Of a stretch of 64,000 nucleotides of DNA, positions 24,101 through 35,090 are shown piece by piece. Each line of letters starts with the position of its first letter. Position 1 is the stretch's first letter. Origin of the DNA: Lucinisca nassula. Lineage: Eukaryota > Mollusca > Bivalvia > Lucinida > Lucinidae. Made by a program: the position numbers and the translations under genes. The notes under the pieces were generated by a model, which was not told the DNA's origin, searched no databases, and saw only the letters and a program-made list of their open reading frames with translations. Location: the NCBI GenBank assembly GCA_963580285.1, contig OY757023.1:125954027-126018026 (forward strand), in the 5' to 3' direction.

Positions 24101-27100
24101 TATACTTAGTCGCTATAAAAATGATGAAGAACGCCGTTTACCGCACCTTTCTATCGCTTTTATTAGCTGAGATATTGAGAAAAACATCATTTTTGTATTC
24201 TGCTGGGAAGATATAGAAAAATTTTTGTCTCCGAATTTCGGATTTTTCTCTCTATACTTAGTCGCTATAAAAATGATGAAGAACGCCGTTTACCGCGCCT
24301 TCCTATCGCATTTATTAGCTGAGATATTGAGAAAAACATCATTTTTGTATTCTGCTGGGAAGATAGAGAAAAATTTTTGTCTCCGAATTTCGGATTTTTT
24401 CTCTCTATACTTAGTCGCTATAAAAATGATGAAGAACGCCGTTTACCGCGCCTTCCTATCGCATTTATTAGCTGAGATATTGAGAAAAACATCATTTTTG
24501 TATTCTGCTGGGAAGATAGAGAAAAATTTTTGTCTCGGAATTTCGGATTTTTTCTCTCTATAAAAAGTCGCTATAAAAATGATGAAGAACGCCGTTTACC
24601 GCGCCTTCCTATCGCATTTATTAGCCGAGATATTGAGAAAAACATCATTTTTGTATTCTGCTGGGAAGATAGAGAAAAAATTTTGTCTCCGAATTTCGGA
24701 TTTTTTCTCTCTATACTTAGTCGCTATAAAAATGATGAAGAACGCCGTTTACCGCACCTTTCTATCGCATTTATTAGCTGAGATATTGAGAAAAACATCA
24801 TTTTTTTCTTCTGCTGGGAAGACCGAGAAAAATTTTTGTCTCGGAATTTCGGATTTTTTCTCTCTATACTTAGTCGCTATAAAAATGATGAAGAACGCCG
24901 TTTACCGCGCCTTCCTATCGCATTTATTAGCTGAGATATTGAGAAAAACATCATTTTTGTATTCTGCTGGGAAGATAGAGAAAAATTTTTGTCTCCGAAT
25001 TTCGGATTTTCTCTCTATACTGAGTCGCTATAAAAATGATGAAGAACGCCGTTTACCGCGCCTTCCTATCGCATTTATTAGCTGAGATACTGAGAAAAAC
25101 ATTATTTTTGTATTCTGCTGGGAAGATAGAGAAAAATTTTTGTCTCGGAATTTCGGATTTTTTCTCTCTATACTTAGTCGCTATAAAAATGATGAAGAAC
25201 GCCGTTTACCGCGCCTTCCTATCGCATTTATTAGCTGAGATATTGAGAAAAACATCATTTTTGTATTCTGCTGGGAAGATAGAGAAAAATTTTTGTCTCC
25301 GAATTTCGGATTTTTTCTCTCTATACTTAGTCGCTATAAAAATGATGAAGAACGCCGTTTACCGCACCTTCCTATCGCATTTATTAGCTGAGATATTGAG
25401 AAAAACATCATTTTTTTCTTCTGCTGGGAAGACCGAGAAAAATTTTTGTCTCGGAATTTCGGATTTTTTCTCTCTATACTAAGTCGCTATAAAAATGATG
25501 AAGAACGCCGTTTACCGCGCCTTCCTATCGCATTTATTAGCCGAGATATTGAGAAAAACATAATTTTTGTATTCTGCTGGGAAGATAGAGAAAAATTTTT
25601 GTCTCCGAATTTCGGATTTTTTCTCTCTATACTTAGTCGCTATAAAAATGATGAAGAACGCCGTTTACCGCACCTTTCTATCGCATTTATTAGCTGAGAT
25701 ATTGAGAAAAACATCATTTTTTTCTTCTGCTGGGAAGACCGAGAAAAATTTTTGTCTCGGAATTTCGGATTTTTTCTCTCTATACTTAGTCGCTATAAAA
25801 ATGATGAAGAACGCCGTTTACCGCGCCTTCCTATCGCATTTATTAGCTGAGATATTGAGAAAAACATCATTTTTGTATTCTGCTGGGAAGATAGAGAAAA
25901 AATTTTGTCTCCGAATTTCGGATTTTTCTCTCTATACTTAGTCGCTATAAAAATGATGAAGAACGCCGTTTACCGCGCCTTCCTATCGCATTTATTAGCT
26001 GAGATATTGAGAAAAACATCATTTTTGTATTCTGCTGGGAAGATAGAGAAAAATTTTTGTCTCCGAATTTCGTATTTTTTCTCTCTATACTTAGTCGCTA
26101 TAAAAATGATGAAGAACGCCGTTTACCGCGCCTTCCTATCGCATTTATTAGCTGAGATATTGAGAAAAACATCATTTTTGTATTCTGCTGGGAAGATAGA
26201 GAAAAATTTTTGTCTCCGAATTTCGGATTTTTCTCTCTATACTTAGTCGCTATAAAAATGATGAAGAACGCCGTTTACCGCGCCTTCCTATCGCATTTAT
26301 TAGCTGAGATATTGAGAAAAACATCATTTTTCTTTTCTGCTGGGAAGATAGAGAAAAATTTTTGTCTCCGAATTTCGGATTTTTTCTCTCTATACTTAGT
26401 CGCTATAAAAATGATGAAGAACGCCGTTTACCGCACCTTTCTATCGCTTTTATTAGCTGAGATATTGAGAAAAACATCATTTTTGTATTCTGCTGGGAAG
26501 ATATAGAAAAATTTTTGTCTCCGAATTTCGGATTTTTCTCTCTATACTTAGTCGCTATAAAAATGATGAAGAACGCCGTTTACCGCGCCTTCCTATCGCA
26601 TTTATTAGCTGAGATATTGAGAAAAACATCATTTTTGTATTCTGCTGGGAAGATAGAGAAAAATTTTTGTCTCCGAATTTCGGATTTTTTCTCTCTATAC
26701 TTAGTCGCTATAAAAATGATGAAGAACGCCGTTTACCGCGCCTTCCTATCGCATTTATTAGCTGAGATATTGAGAAAAACATCATTTTTGTATTCTGCTG
26801 GGAAGATAGAGAAAAATTTTTGTCTCGGAATTTCGGATTTTTTCTCTCTATACTAAGTCGCTATAAAAATGATGAAGAACGCCGTTTACCGCGCCTTCCT
26901 ATCGCATTTATTAGCCGAGATATTGAGAAAAACATCATTTTTGTATTCTGCTGGGAAGATAGAGAAAAATTTTTGTCTCCGAATTTCGGATTTTTTCTCT
27001 CTATACTTAGTCGCTATAAAAATGATGAAGAACGCCGTTTACCGCACCTTTCTATCGCATTTATTAGCTGAGATATTGAGAAAAACATCATTTTTTTCTT

Positions 27101-30100
27101 CTGCTGGGAAGACCGAGAAAAATTTTTGTCTCGGAATTTCGGATTTTTTCTCTCTATACTTAGTCGCTATAAAAATGATGAAGAACGCCGTTTACCGCGC
27201 CTTCCTATCGCATTTATTAGCTGAGATATTGAGAAAAACATCATTTTTGTATTCTGCTGGGAAGATAGAGAAAAATTTTTGTCTCCGAATTTCGGATTTT
27301 TCTCTCTATACTGAGTCGCTATCAAAATGATGAAGAACGCCGTTTACCGCGCCTTCCTATCGCATTTATTAGCTGAGATACTGAGAAAAACATTATTTTT
27401 GTATTCTGCTGGGAAGATAGAGAAAAATTTTTGTCTCGGAATTTCGGATTTTTTCTCTCTATACTTAGTCGCTATAAAAATGATGAAGAACGCCGTTTAC
27501 CGCGCCTTCCTATCGCATTTATTAGCTGAGATATTGAGAAAAACATCATTTTTGTATTCTGCTGGGAAGATAGAGAAAAATTTTTGTCTCCGAATTTCGG
27601 ATTTTTTCTCTCTATACTTAGTCGCTATAAAAATGATGAAGAACGCCGTTTACCGCACCTTTCTATCGCATTTATTAGCTGAGATATTGAGAAAAACATC
27701 ATTTTTTTCTTCTGCTGGGAAGACCGAGAAAAATTTTTGTCTCCGAATTTCGGATTTTTTCTCTCTATACTAAGTCGCTATAAAAATGATGACGAACGCC
27801 GTTTACCGCGCCTTCCTATCGCATTTATTAGCTGAGATATTGAGAAAAACATCATTTTTGTCTTCTGCTGGGAAGACCGAGAAAAATTTTTGTCTCCGAA
27901 TTTCGGATTTTTTCTCTCTATACTTAGTCGCTATAAAAATGATGAAGAACACCGTTTACCGCGCCTTCCTATCGCATTTATTAGCTGAGATATTGAGAAA
28001 AACATCATTTTTGTATTCTGCTGGGAAGACCGAGAAAAATTTTTGTCTCCGAATTTCGGATTTTTTCTCTCTATACTTAGTCGCTATAAAAATGATGAAG
28101 AACGCCGTTTACCGCGCCTTCCTATCGCATTTATTAGCTGAGATATTGAGAAAAACATCATTTTTGTATTCTGCTGGGAAGATAGAGAAAAATTTTTGTC
28201 TCCGAATTTCGGATTTTTTCTCTCTATACTTAGTCGCTATAAAAATGATGAAGAACGCCGTTTACCGCACCTTTCTATCGCATTTATTAGCTGAGATATT
28301 GAGAAAAACATCATTTTTTCTTCTGCTGGGAAGACCGAGAAAATTTTTTGTCTCGGAATTTCGGATTTTTTCTCTCTATACTTAGTCGCTATAAAAATGA
28401 TGAAGAACGCCGTTTACCGCGCCTTCCTATCGCATTTATTAGCTGAGATATTGAGAAAAACATCATTTTTGTATTCTGCTGGGAAGATAGAGAAAATTTT
28501 TTGTCTCTGAATTTCGGATTTTTTCTCTTTATACTTAGTCGCTATAAAAATGATGAAGAACGCCGTTTACCGCGCCTTCCTATCGCATTTATTAGCTGAG
28601 ATATTGAGAAAAACATCATTTTTGTATTCTGCTGGGAAGATAGAGAAAAATTTTTGTCTCCGAATTTCGGATTTTTTCTCTCAATACTTAGTCGCTATAA
28701 AAATGATGAAGAACGCCGTTTTCCGCGCCTTCCTATCGCATTTATTAGCTGAGATATATAGAAAAACATCATTTTTGTATTCTGCTGGGAAGATAGAGAA
28801 AATTTTTTGTCTCCGAATTTCGGATTTTTTCTCTCTATACTTAGTCGCTATAAAAATGATGAAGAACGCCGTTTACCGCGCCTTCCTATCGCATTTATTA
28901 GCTGAGATATTGAGAAAAACATCATTTTTGCATTCTGCTGGGAAGATAGAGAAAAATTTTTGTCTCCGAATTTCGGATTTTTTCTCTCTATACTTAGTCG
29001 CTATAAAAATGATGAAGAACGCCGTTTACCGCACCTTTCTATCGCATTTATTAGCTGAGATATTGAGAAAAACATCATTTTTTTCTTCTGCTGGGAAGAC
29101 CGAGAAAAATTTTTGTCTCGGAATTTCGGATTTTTTCTCTCTATACTTAGTCGCTATAAAAATGATGAAGAACGCCGTTTTCCGCGCCTTCCTATCGCAT
29201 TTATTAGCTGAGATATTGAGAAAAACATCATTTTTGTATTCTGCTGGGAAGATAGAGAAAAATCTTTGTCTCCGAATTTCGGATTTTTTCTCTCTATACT
29301 TAGTCTCTATAAAAATGACGAAGAACGCCGTTTACCGCGCCTTCCTATCGCATTTATTAGCTGAGATATTGAGAAAAACATCATTTTTGTATTCTGCTGG
29401 GAAGATAGAGAAAAATTTTTGTCTCCGAATTTCGGATTTTTTCTCTCTATACTTAGTCGCTATAAAAATGATGAAGAACGCCGTTTACCGCACCTTCCTA
29501 TCGCATTTATTAGCTGAGATATTGAGAAAAACATCATTTTTGTATTCTGCTGGGAAGATAGAGAACAATTTTTGTCTCCGAATTTCGGGTTTTTTCTCTC
29601 TATACTAAGTCGCTATAAAAATGATGAAGAACGCCGTTTACCGCGCCTTCCTATCGCATTTATTAGCTGAGATATTGAGAAAAACATCATTTTTGTCTTC
29701 TGCTGGGAAGACCGAGAAAAATTTTTGTCTCCGAATTTCGGATTTTTTCTCTCTATACTTAGTCGCTATAAAAATGATGAAGAACGCCGTTTACCGCGCC
29801 TTCCTATCGCATTTATTAGCTGAGATATTGAGAAAAACATCATTTTTTTCTTCTGCTGGAAAGATAGAGAAAAAAATTTGTCTCCGAATTTCGGATTTTT
29901 TCTCTCTATACCTAGTCGCTATAAAAATGATGAAGAACGCCGTTTACCGCACCTTCCTATCGCATCTATTAGCTGAGATATTGAGAAAAACATCATTTTT
30001 TTCTTCTTCTGTGTTGATAGAGAAAAATTTTTGTCTTCGAATTTCGGATTTTTTCTCTCTATACTTAGTCGCTATAAAAAAAGATGAAGACTGCCGTTTA

Positions 30101-30155
30101 CCGCGCCTTCCTATCCCATTTATTAGCTGAGATATTGAGAAAAACATCATTTTTG
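18103..30155 (+). repeat. 153-bp satellite array, left, ~79 units, plus orientation
   Basis: Head-to-tail units each contain GTCTCCGAATTTCGGATTTT, CTCTCTATACTTAGTCGC, TATAAAAATGATGAAGAACG, CGTTTACCGCGCC and TTCTGCTGGGAAGATAGAG. Linked variants (GCGCC/GCACC; GTATTCTGC...GATAG versus TTCTTCTGC...GACCG; CTCCG/CTCGG) fall in recurring orders. Private variants repeat at about 2140 bp (TTTAGGATTT at 19651 and 21791) and about 2290 bp (TCTTTTCTGC at 24041 and 26331; ATAATTTTTG at 23271 and 25560), giving 14- and 15-unit blocks. Units at the right edge (29860-30155) are the most diverged. No function is shown. Confidence 0.97.
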
Positions 30156-30591
30156 GCCTGCCCCGGGGCCCACTGGTTTTTCATAGGCTTGTATAGGGAC
30201 AACCTTCAAAATATTCTTGTCTGAAACCAGAAGGTCCAGGCCTTTGATATTTGATATGCAGCTTCATCTAAAGGGCCTCTATACCAAGATTGTTCAAATA
30301 ATAGCCCTGGGGCCAAAATGTCTCCGCCCGGAACCCACTGGTTTTACATAGGCTTATATTAAGAAAGCCTTTAAAAATCTCCTTGTCTGAAACCACAAGG
30401 CCCAGGTCTTCGATATTTGGTACAAAGCTGCATCCAGTGGCTCTACCAAGATTGTTCGAATTATAGAGTCCTGCCGCAAAAATTTGAACAATCTTGGTAG
30501 ATGTCTCTTGATGAAGCTTCAAACCAAATATCAAAGACCTTGGCCTTCTGGTTTAAGACAAGAAGATTTTGAAAGGTTTTCACTATAATAA
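30156..30591. repeat. Inverted copies of a CCCCGGGGCCCACTGG-type repeat
   Basis: Two minus-oriented units (GGCCCACTGGTTTT, CTTGTCTGAAACCAGAAGG, ATTTGATATGCAGCTTCATC) are followed from about 30481 by an oppositely oriented partial unit. The same repeat recurs in the other orientation at 33054-33410, so this 3-kb block is bracketed by inverted copies. Confidence 0.7.
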
Positions 30592-30905
30592 CTGGATCCT
30601 TTGGAAGCAAAGAATACACCAATAAACGAAAATAGCAGACTCGGTTTTATTGAGTCTGTTCATGACCAGTACTTAAATGTGCAACACCGACCATGCCCTC
30701 TAGCACCAACTTAAGCAGAACACTATTTTCAAAATGATTCTAAATGAACTCAATGATCCCAAAGGACCAGAAAATATAATCTGCACTATGATGGTGTACG
30801 AGGAGATTTTTTTCTGGCCGCCACACGGCACAACACTAGCTGCAGTGAAGATAAATAAGTTCTGAATAGTTGGATCATTTGGAAGCAAAACATACACCAA
30901 ACAAA
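30592..30905 (-). mobile_element. Retrozyme-related element, divergent core, 1.1 units
   Basis: GGATCCTTTGGAAGCAAAGA (from 30596) recurs as GGATCATTTGGAAGCAAAAC (from 30873), a period of 277 bp. Blocks CAATGATCCCAAAGGAC, AGAAAATATAATCTGCAC and AGCTGCAGTGAAG match the ribozyme-bearing units at 55008-57098. The segment that would hold the ribozyme is replaced, on the minus strand, by a hairpin CAGACTC...GAGTCTG with AATAAA in its loop. I find no hammerhead core here. A second fragment is at 32917-33053. Confidence 0.65.
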
Positions 30906-31542
30906 AGGGCCATGGTAGCCCTGGATCGTTCACCTGAGTCCAAGACGTTTCATAGCTTATGGAAATAGTGAAGTCACTAGTTAAAGGACGTGTGGACCAA
31001 AGCTTTTTTTCACTGTTTTTTAGACCATCTTTTTCATTGCAGTGGAATCCTTTTAGCAACATTAGAGGAAACATTCTATGAAACTATATTACAAGGAGCC
31101 TTTGGCTTAGATGTTCTTTAAAGATTTTGGTATTTTCAGCTCTGGCAGAACAACTGAAAGGTCATACGAGGAACATTTCCGTGAAATTATTTTGCAATTG
31201 GGCCATTTGCCTAGGAGGAGAAGTCCATGAAAGGTTCTTCTATTTTTTTAGCTCTGATGGCCAGAGCAGAACGATTTTAGCAAGTGTGGTAAATGGTCAC
31301 AAGAGAAACATTTCTGTGAAGTTGTTTTAAATTTAGACCATTTGCCTCAGAGGAGATGTTTGAATTTTTTTTTTCTATTTTAAGCTCTGGCGGTAATTTT
31401 GTTCAGTGGAGCGAATCGATTTTAGCAATTTTGGCAGAGGGTCACCCAAGGAACATGTTGAAATCTTGCCAGTTGTCATTTAAACATTTTTCTATTTTTA
31501 GCTCTGGTGGCCATTTTGTTCATCGAAGCTGAACCATTTTAG

Positions 31543-31835
31543 TGTGTGTGAATTCGGGTTTAACGTCGCTTTCAACAATTTTTCAGTCATATCACGACGG
31601 TGTCTGGTTGCGACAGGGAGCTCAATGCTCACGTTTATAGTGCTGCCTCACTGAAGTATCATGTCCCAGACACATTACATGATACCACACCCAGTCACAT
31701 TATCCTGACACTGACTCGACCAGTCCTAGCTCTACCCGTAAATCTGAGTGCCAAGCGAGGAGCAGCTAGTACCATTTTTAACGACTTTGGTATGTCGCGG
31801 CCCGGGATCGAACCCGAGACCTCCCGTTCCCCTGG
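31543..31835 (-). mobile_element. tRNA-headed SINE with perfect 10-bp target duplication
   Basis: On the minus strand it begins with a truncated tRNA-like head containing the B box GGTTCGATCCC and ends near GTTGAAAGCGACGTTAAACC and GAATTCACACACA. Identical 10-bp duplications ACCATTTTAG flank it (31533-31542 and 31836-31845), and their host is a tandem unit of the pearl-like element. The A box is missing, so the copy is 5'-truncated. Confidence 0.85.
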
Positions 31836-32510
31836 ACCATTTTAGCAATTTGGTATAGGGTCACCCAAGAATCATTTCTGTGAAATTATTTCAAATTTGG
31901 GCAAGTAGGCTAGGAGGAAATGTCGTTTTAAAGTTTCGTCTGTATCAGCGGAGCGGAACCATTTTAGTAATATTTATTAATAGGGTCACCTAAGGAACAT
32001 TTCTGTGAAATTACTTTGAAATCGAAGGAGATGTCGTTTAAAGGTTTTTTTTTTCTATTTTTAGCTCTGGCAGCCATTTTGTTCAGCGGAGAGGAACAAT
32101 TTTAGTAAGGATGGTAGAGGGTCACCAATGGAACATTTCTATGAAATAATTTTGAATTCGGGCCAGTTGGCTAGGAGGAGATGTCATTTAAAAGTTTTTT
32201 TGTTGTTTTTTTTAGCTCTTGCGGCTTGTTCAGCAGACCGGAACCATTTAGCAGTTTTGGTAGAGGGTCACCCAAGAAACATTTCTGTGAAAATATTTTG
32301 AAATTGGGCCAGTGGGCTAGGACGAGATTTCGTTGTCATTTTTTTCTATTTTTAGCGCTGGTGGCCATTTTGTTCAGCAGAGCTGAACCATTTTAGCAAT
32401 TATGGTAGAGGGTCACCCAAGGACCATTTCTGTGAATTATTTTGAAATCGAGCCAGTGGGCTAGGAGGAGATGTCGTTTAAAGTTTTTTTTTCTATTTTT
32501 AGCTCTGGTG

Positions 32511-32685
32511 GACCGGGCTTCCTCAGACTTTCGAATGAGTCTTTAAACCGAGATCCCGTCTCCGTATGACCTTAGCTGTTGGTGAGACGTAAAACTCAAA
32601 AACTCACTCACTCACTCACTCACTCACTCACTCACCCACTCACTCACTCACTCACTCACTCACTCACTCACTCACTCACTCACTC
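32511..32685 (+). mobile_element. 5'-truncated SINE with (ACTC)n tail
   Basis: The body ends GACCTTAGCTGTTGGTGAGA followed by CGTAAAACTC and about 21 ACTC units (32597-32685). The flanks AGCTCTGGTGG (32500-32510) and AGATCTGATGG (32686-32696) are an 11-bp target duplication with two mismatches. It is nested in the pearl-like core. Confidence 0.75.
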
Positions 32686-32916
32686 AGATCTGATGGCCAT
32701 TTTGTTTAACGGGGTGAACAATTTTAGCAATTTTGGTAAAGGGTCACTCAAGGTACATTCGTGTGAACTTATTTCAAAATCCTTTCACCGGTTAAGGAGA
32801 TGTCATTTGAAGAAAATGTTGACGACGCACGACACACAAAGGACGACGAACGCCGGACACAGGTCGATCACAATAGCTCACAATGAGCACCTTGTGCTCA
32901 GGTGAGCTAATAAAGG

Positions 32917-33053
32917 AAAATAGCAGACTCGGTTATTGAGCTTATTCATTTATGACCAGTACTGAAATGCACAAAACCGATCACGCCCTCTAACACCGGA
33001 TTATGCAGAACCCTATTTTCAAAATGATTCTAAATGAACTCAATGATCCCAGA
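32917..33053 (-). mobile_element. Fragment of the divergent retrozyme-related element
   Basis: Matches 30625-30760 over most of its length, including AAAATAGCAGACTCGGTT, TGACCAGTACT and AATGAACTCAATGATCCCA, then stops. It lies directly after the CTAA end of the pearl-like element. Confidence 0.6.
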
Positions 33054-33563
33054 TTAAGCGGGGCCGCGGGTCGGGCCCTTTTAGGCCTCAGAGCTATTTT
33101 TAGAACAATCTTCGTAGAGGTCCTCTAGATGAAGCTTCATACCCAATTTCAAAGACCTTGGATTTCTGGCTTCAGACAAGACGTTTTTTTTTTTTCAGGT
33201 TTTCCCTATATAAGCCTATGTAAAACCAGTGGGCCCCGGGGCGGGGCCATTTTGGCCCGGGGGCTATAATTTGAACAATATTGGTATAGATCCTCTAGAT
33301 GAAGCTTCATACCAAGGTCCTCTTGATGAAGCTTCATACCAAATATAAAAGACCCGGGCTTTCTGGTTTCAGACAAGAAGAGTTTTAAAAGTTTTGTTTG
33401 CTGGTTTTGCTTGGATCCCAAATTTTTGAACTACTTTCAGTATGTACCTCCCAAGCATCATTCTGGTGAAGTTTGGTTTAAATTGGCACAGTGGTTAGGA
33501 GGAGATGTCAATGCTGACGGACGACGGACTAAGGACGGACGCCTGAGCACTTGCCTGTCCATT
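33054..33563. repeat. Second copy of the GGGGCGGGGCC repeat and a broken pearl-like end
   Basis: 33054-33410 holds units with AGATGAAGCTTCATACC and TTTCTGGTTTCAGACAAGA, the opposite orientation to 30156-30480. 33440-33560 carries GGAGGAGATGTCAATG and GACGGACGACGG, as near the end of a pearl-like element. The matching CTCAGGTGAGCTA lies beyond the MITE, at 33849-33861. Confidence 0.6.
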
Positions 33564-33836
33564 ACGAAAACATGCCTATACGACTACATTGTAACCTTTA
33601 TCTCCGAAAAAATGAAAATTTTAAGATGAACAATTGTGATATTTTTCTTATTTCTGCTTTACAATATAGATTGTAGGTAGTCGTTAGAACCGCCTCATCG
33701 AGGTGGTTCTTACTAGTACCCACAATCTATATTGTAGAGCAGAAATAAGACAAAATAGGTTTACCCCTGCAAACCCCAGTCTTACGAAATAAAAGTGGGA
33801 TTCAAGGGAGTCAAAATTATGTAGGCGTGTTTTCGT
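33564..33836. mobile_element. Foldback MITE, family B copy 3
   Basis: The cleanest copy: ACGAAAACATGCCTATA at the left, GTAGGCGTGTTTTCGT at the right, and a central palindrome with arms of about 32 bp (ATATAGATTG...AGAACCGCCTC facing GAGGTGGTTCT...CAATCTATAT). It interrupts the terminal region of a pearl-like element. Confidence 0.8.
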
Positions 33837-33865
33837 GAGGCAGAAAAACTCAGGTGAGCTACATA

Positions 33866-34031
33866 AAACCAACAGGGTTTACAAGCATGGACGGTCCGAC
33901 TCGCACCGCTTTCCCTGGGCAGGCTTAGATCCTCTAAGCGGTTTACCAGTACTCGCGTGCGGTCGGTTTCAGCTCTGCGAGGAATCATCATGCAGCCCAT
34001 CTTTATGTTCAAGTCCCGATGGGCGGGGCCG
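33866..34031 (-). mobile_element. Family A retroposon, truncated copy
   Basis: Head half only (AGCATGGACGGTCCGACTCG to GGGCGGGGCC on the plus strand). The CAAA-tailed half is absent; it abuts the hairpin tandem repeat. Confidence 0.7.
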
Positions 34032-34186
34032 AAAGTTACTTTATTACATTAGACGTTGTTATTTTTGGGATTGTCTGTACACACAGACACCGGGTACCCA
34101 CACCAACTTCTACCTCAGGACCTGCACCAACTTCGACCTTAGGATATATGGATACTTTATGATTTAATTTTTTCGTTTGAGATTTC

Positions 34187-34470
34187 ATCTTCCTCGGTAG
34201 CTCAGTCGGATGCGCGTCTGACTGGTGATCAGGAGGACGCTTGTTCGATACCTGCTAGGGTCGGCAACATTCTTTCGTAGAGTTTGATCATGAAATCTTT
34301 TCTACGGTCATTCTCTCCATTCCGCTGATTCAAGACGGGCAGTTGTCAGTTTCTGTCGAAAGAATGTACACTGTACTGGTTAACCTCTTACGTATATGTT
34401 GATAGGTAAATTGACCGGCTCAAAAATGACCTAAAATAGTTAAACTCCAATACAAACAAACAAACCTGTC
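34187..34470 (+). mobile_element. tRNA-derived SINE with CAAA tail
   Basis: The head TCCTCGGTAGCTCAGTCGG (A-box-like) and GTTCGATACC (B-box-like) folds as a degraded tRNA: the anticodon stem TCTGA/TCAGG encloses a loop with GGT, but the T stem is mispaired and there is no matching acceptor stem. A ~200-bp body and ACAAACAAACAAAC tail follow. It splits a hairpin-array unit between CATCTT and GTCCTAGACG. No clear target duplication. Confidence 0.75.
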
Positions 34471-34536
34471 CTAGACGAAAGTTACTTTATTAGATAAGGC
34501 GTTGATACATTTGGCGTTGACTGCAACGCCTAATGT

Positions 34537-34833
34537 TTTGTTTGTTTGTTTGATTTGAGGTTTAACGTCCCCGTCAACACTGTAAAGGTCATTTTGGAGA
34601 CGTTGCTTCCAATTTTGTGGGACTTTTACCCGACATTGAGATGAAATGACATCTCAAGCCCTGTCGCGCAATGAAACCAATATGGTTTATTAGCATGGAC
34701 CTCGCATCGCGGTTCCTGGAAGGCTTAGATCCTCCAAGCGGTTTACCAGTACAAGTGTGCGGGCCGGATTCAGCTCTGCGTGGAAGCATCATGCAGCCCA
34801 TATATTTCTTCAAGCCCCTATGGGCGGGGGCTT
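34537..34833 (-). mobile_element. Family A retroposon, full-length copy
   Basis: On the plus strand it starts with the inverted (CAAA)n tail (TTTGTTTGTTTGTTTGATTT) and ends at GGGCGGGGGC. The flanking AACGCCTAATGT copies look like a target duplication, but the host unit naturally carries this motif twice, so that evidence is ambiguous. Confidence 0.75.
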
Positions 34834-34871
34834 GAACGCCTAATGTAATACACTCAGAACATTTCAAAGAA

Positions 34872-35090
34872 ACGGGCCTCCGTGGCCTAGTGGTTAAGAG
34901 CGCTGACTCTTGATCACTAGGTCTCTCACCGCTGTGGTTCGAGCCTTGCGCGGGTCACATGTGAGACGCCAAGTTCTGCAACGGAAGATCAGCTGGTTTT
35001 TCTCCGGGTACTCCGGTTTTCGCCCACCTCTGATTACCGATCGGCTCGATATGAGTGAAATAATATTGAAAGGGCCGTAAAACCAAACAA
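34872..35090 (+). mobile_element. tRNA-derived SINE (family C), intact, 13-bp target duplication
   Basis: The head CCGTGGCCTAGTGGTTAAGA resembles the tRNA-Ser/Leu D-arm (A box); GGTTCGAGCC is the B box. The body includes CTCCGGGTACTCCGGTTTTC, a segment widespread in molluscan SINEs, and the tail ends ACCAAACAAAC. Perfect duplications ACATTTCAAAGAA flank it (34859-34871 and 35091-35103). Minus copies are at 53624-53826 and, split, at 3737-4235. Confidence 0.85.

Larger units (their letters stand above)
31080..32910 (+). mobile_element. Pearl/Helitron-like element with ~150-bp tandem core
   Basis: About eight diverged units repeat GAGGGTCACCCAAGGAACAT, TTCTGTGAAATTATTTTGAA, GGCTAGGAGGAGATGTCG, TATTTTTAGCTCTGG and GGCCATTTTGTTCAGCGGAG. 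The right end has a GACGACGAACGCC-rich tract, a 7-bp-stem hairpin (TGAGCAC, CTT, GTGCTCA; 32884-32900) and terminal CTAA (32907-32910) before a T. Family knowledge: a 3' hairpin, CTRR and insertion before T mark Helitrons; bivalve pearl elements have this tandem-core plan. The left terminus was not located. Two SINEs are nested inside. Confidence 0.65.

Noticed and set aside
18103..30155. CRISPR array
   Set aside because: Units are 153 bp, contiguous and without unique spacers, in a eukaryotic context.
34187..34262. tRNA gene (Thr-GGT-like)
   Set aside because: The anticodon arm and boxes are tRNA-like but the T stem mispairs, there is no acceptor stem, and a SINE body with CAAA tail follows.
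34525..34850. 12-bp target duplication AACGCCTAATGT around a family A copy
   Set aside because: The host tandem unit already contains this motif twice at that place, so it is not evidence for duplication.
34872..34960. tRNA-Ser/Leu gene
   Set aside because: It has A and B boxes but belongs to a SINE with a 13-bp target duplication.
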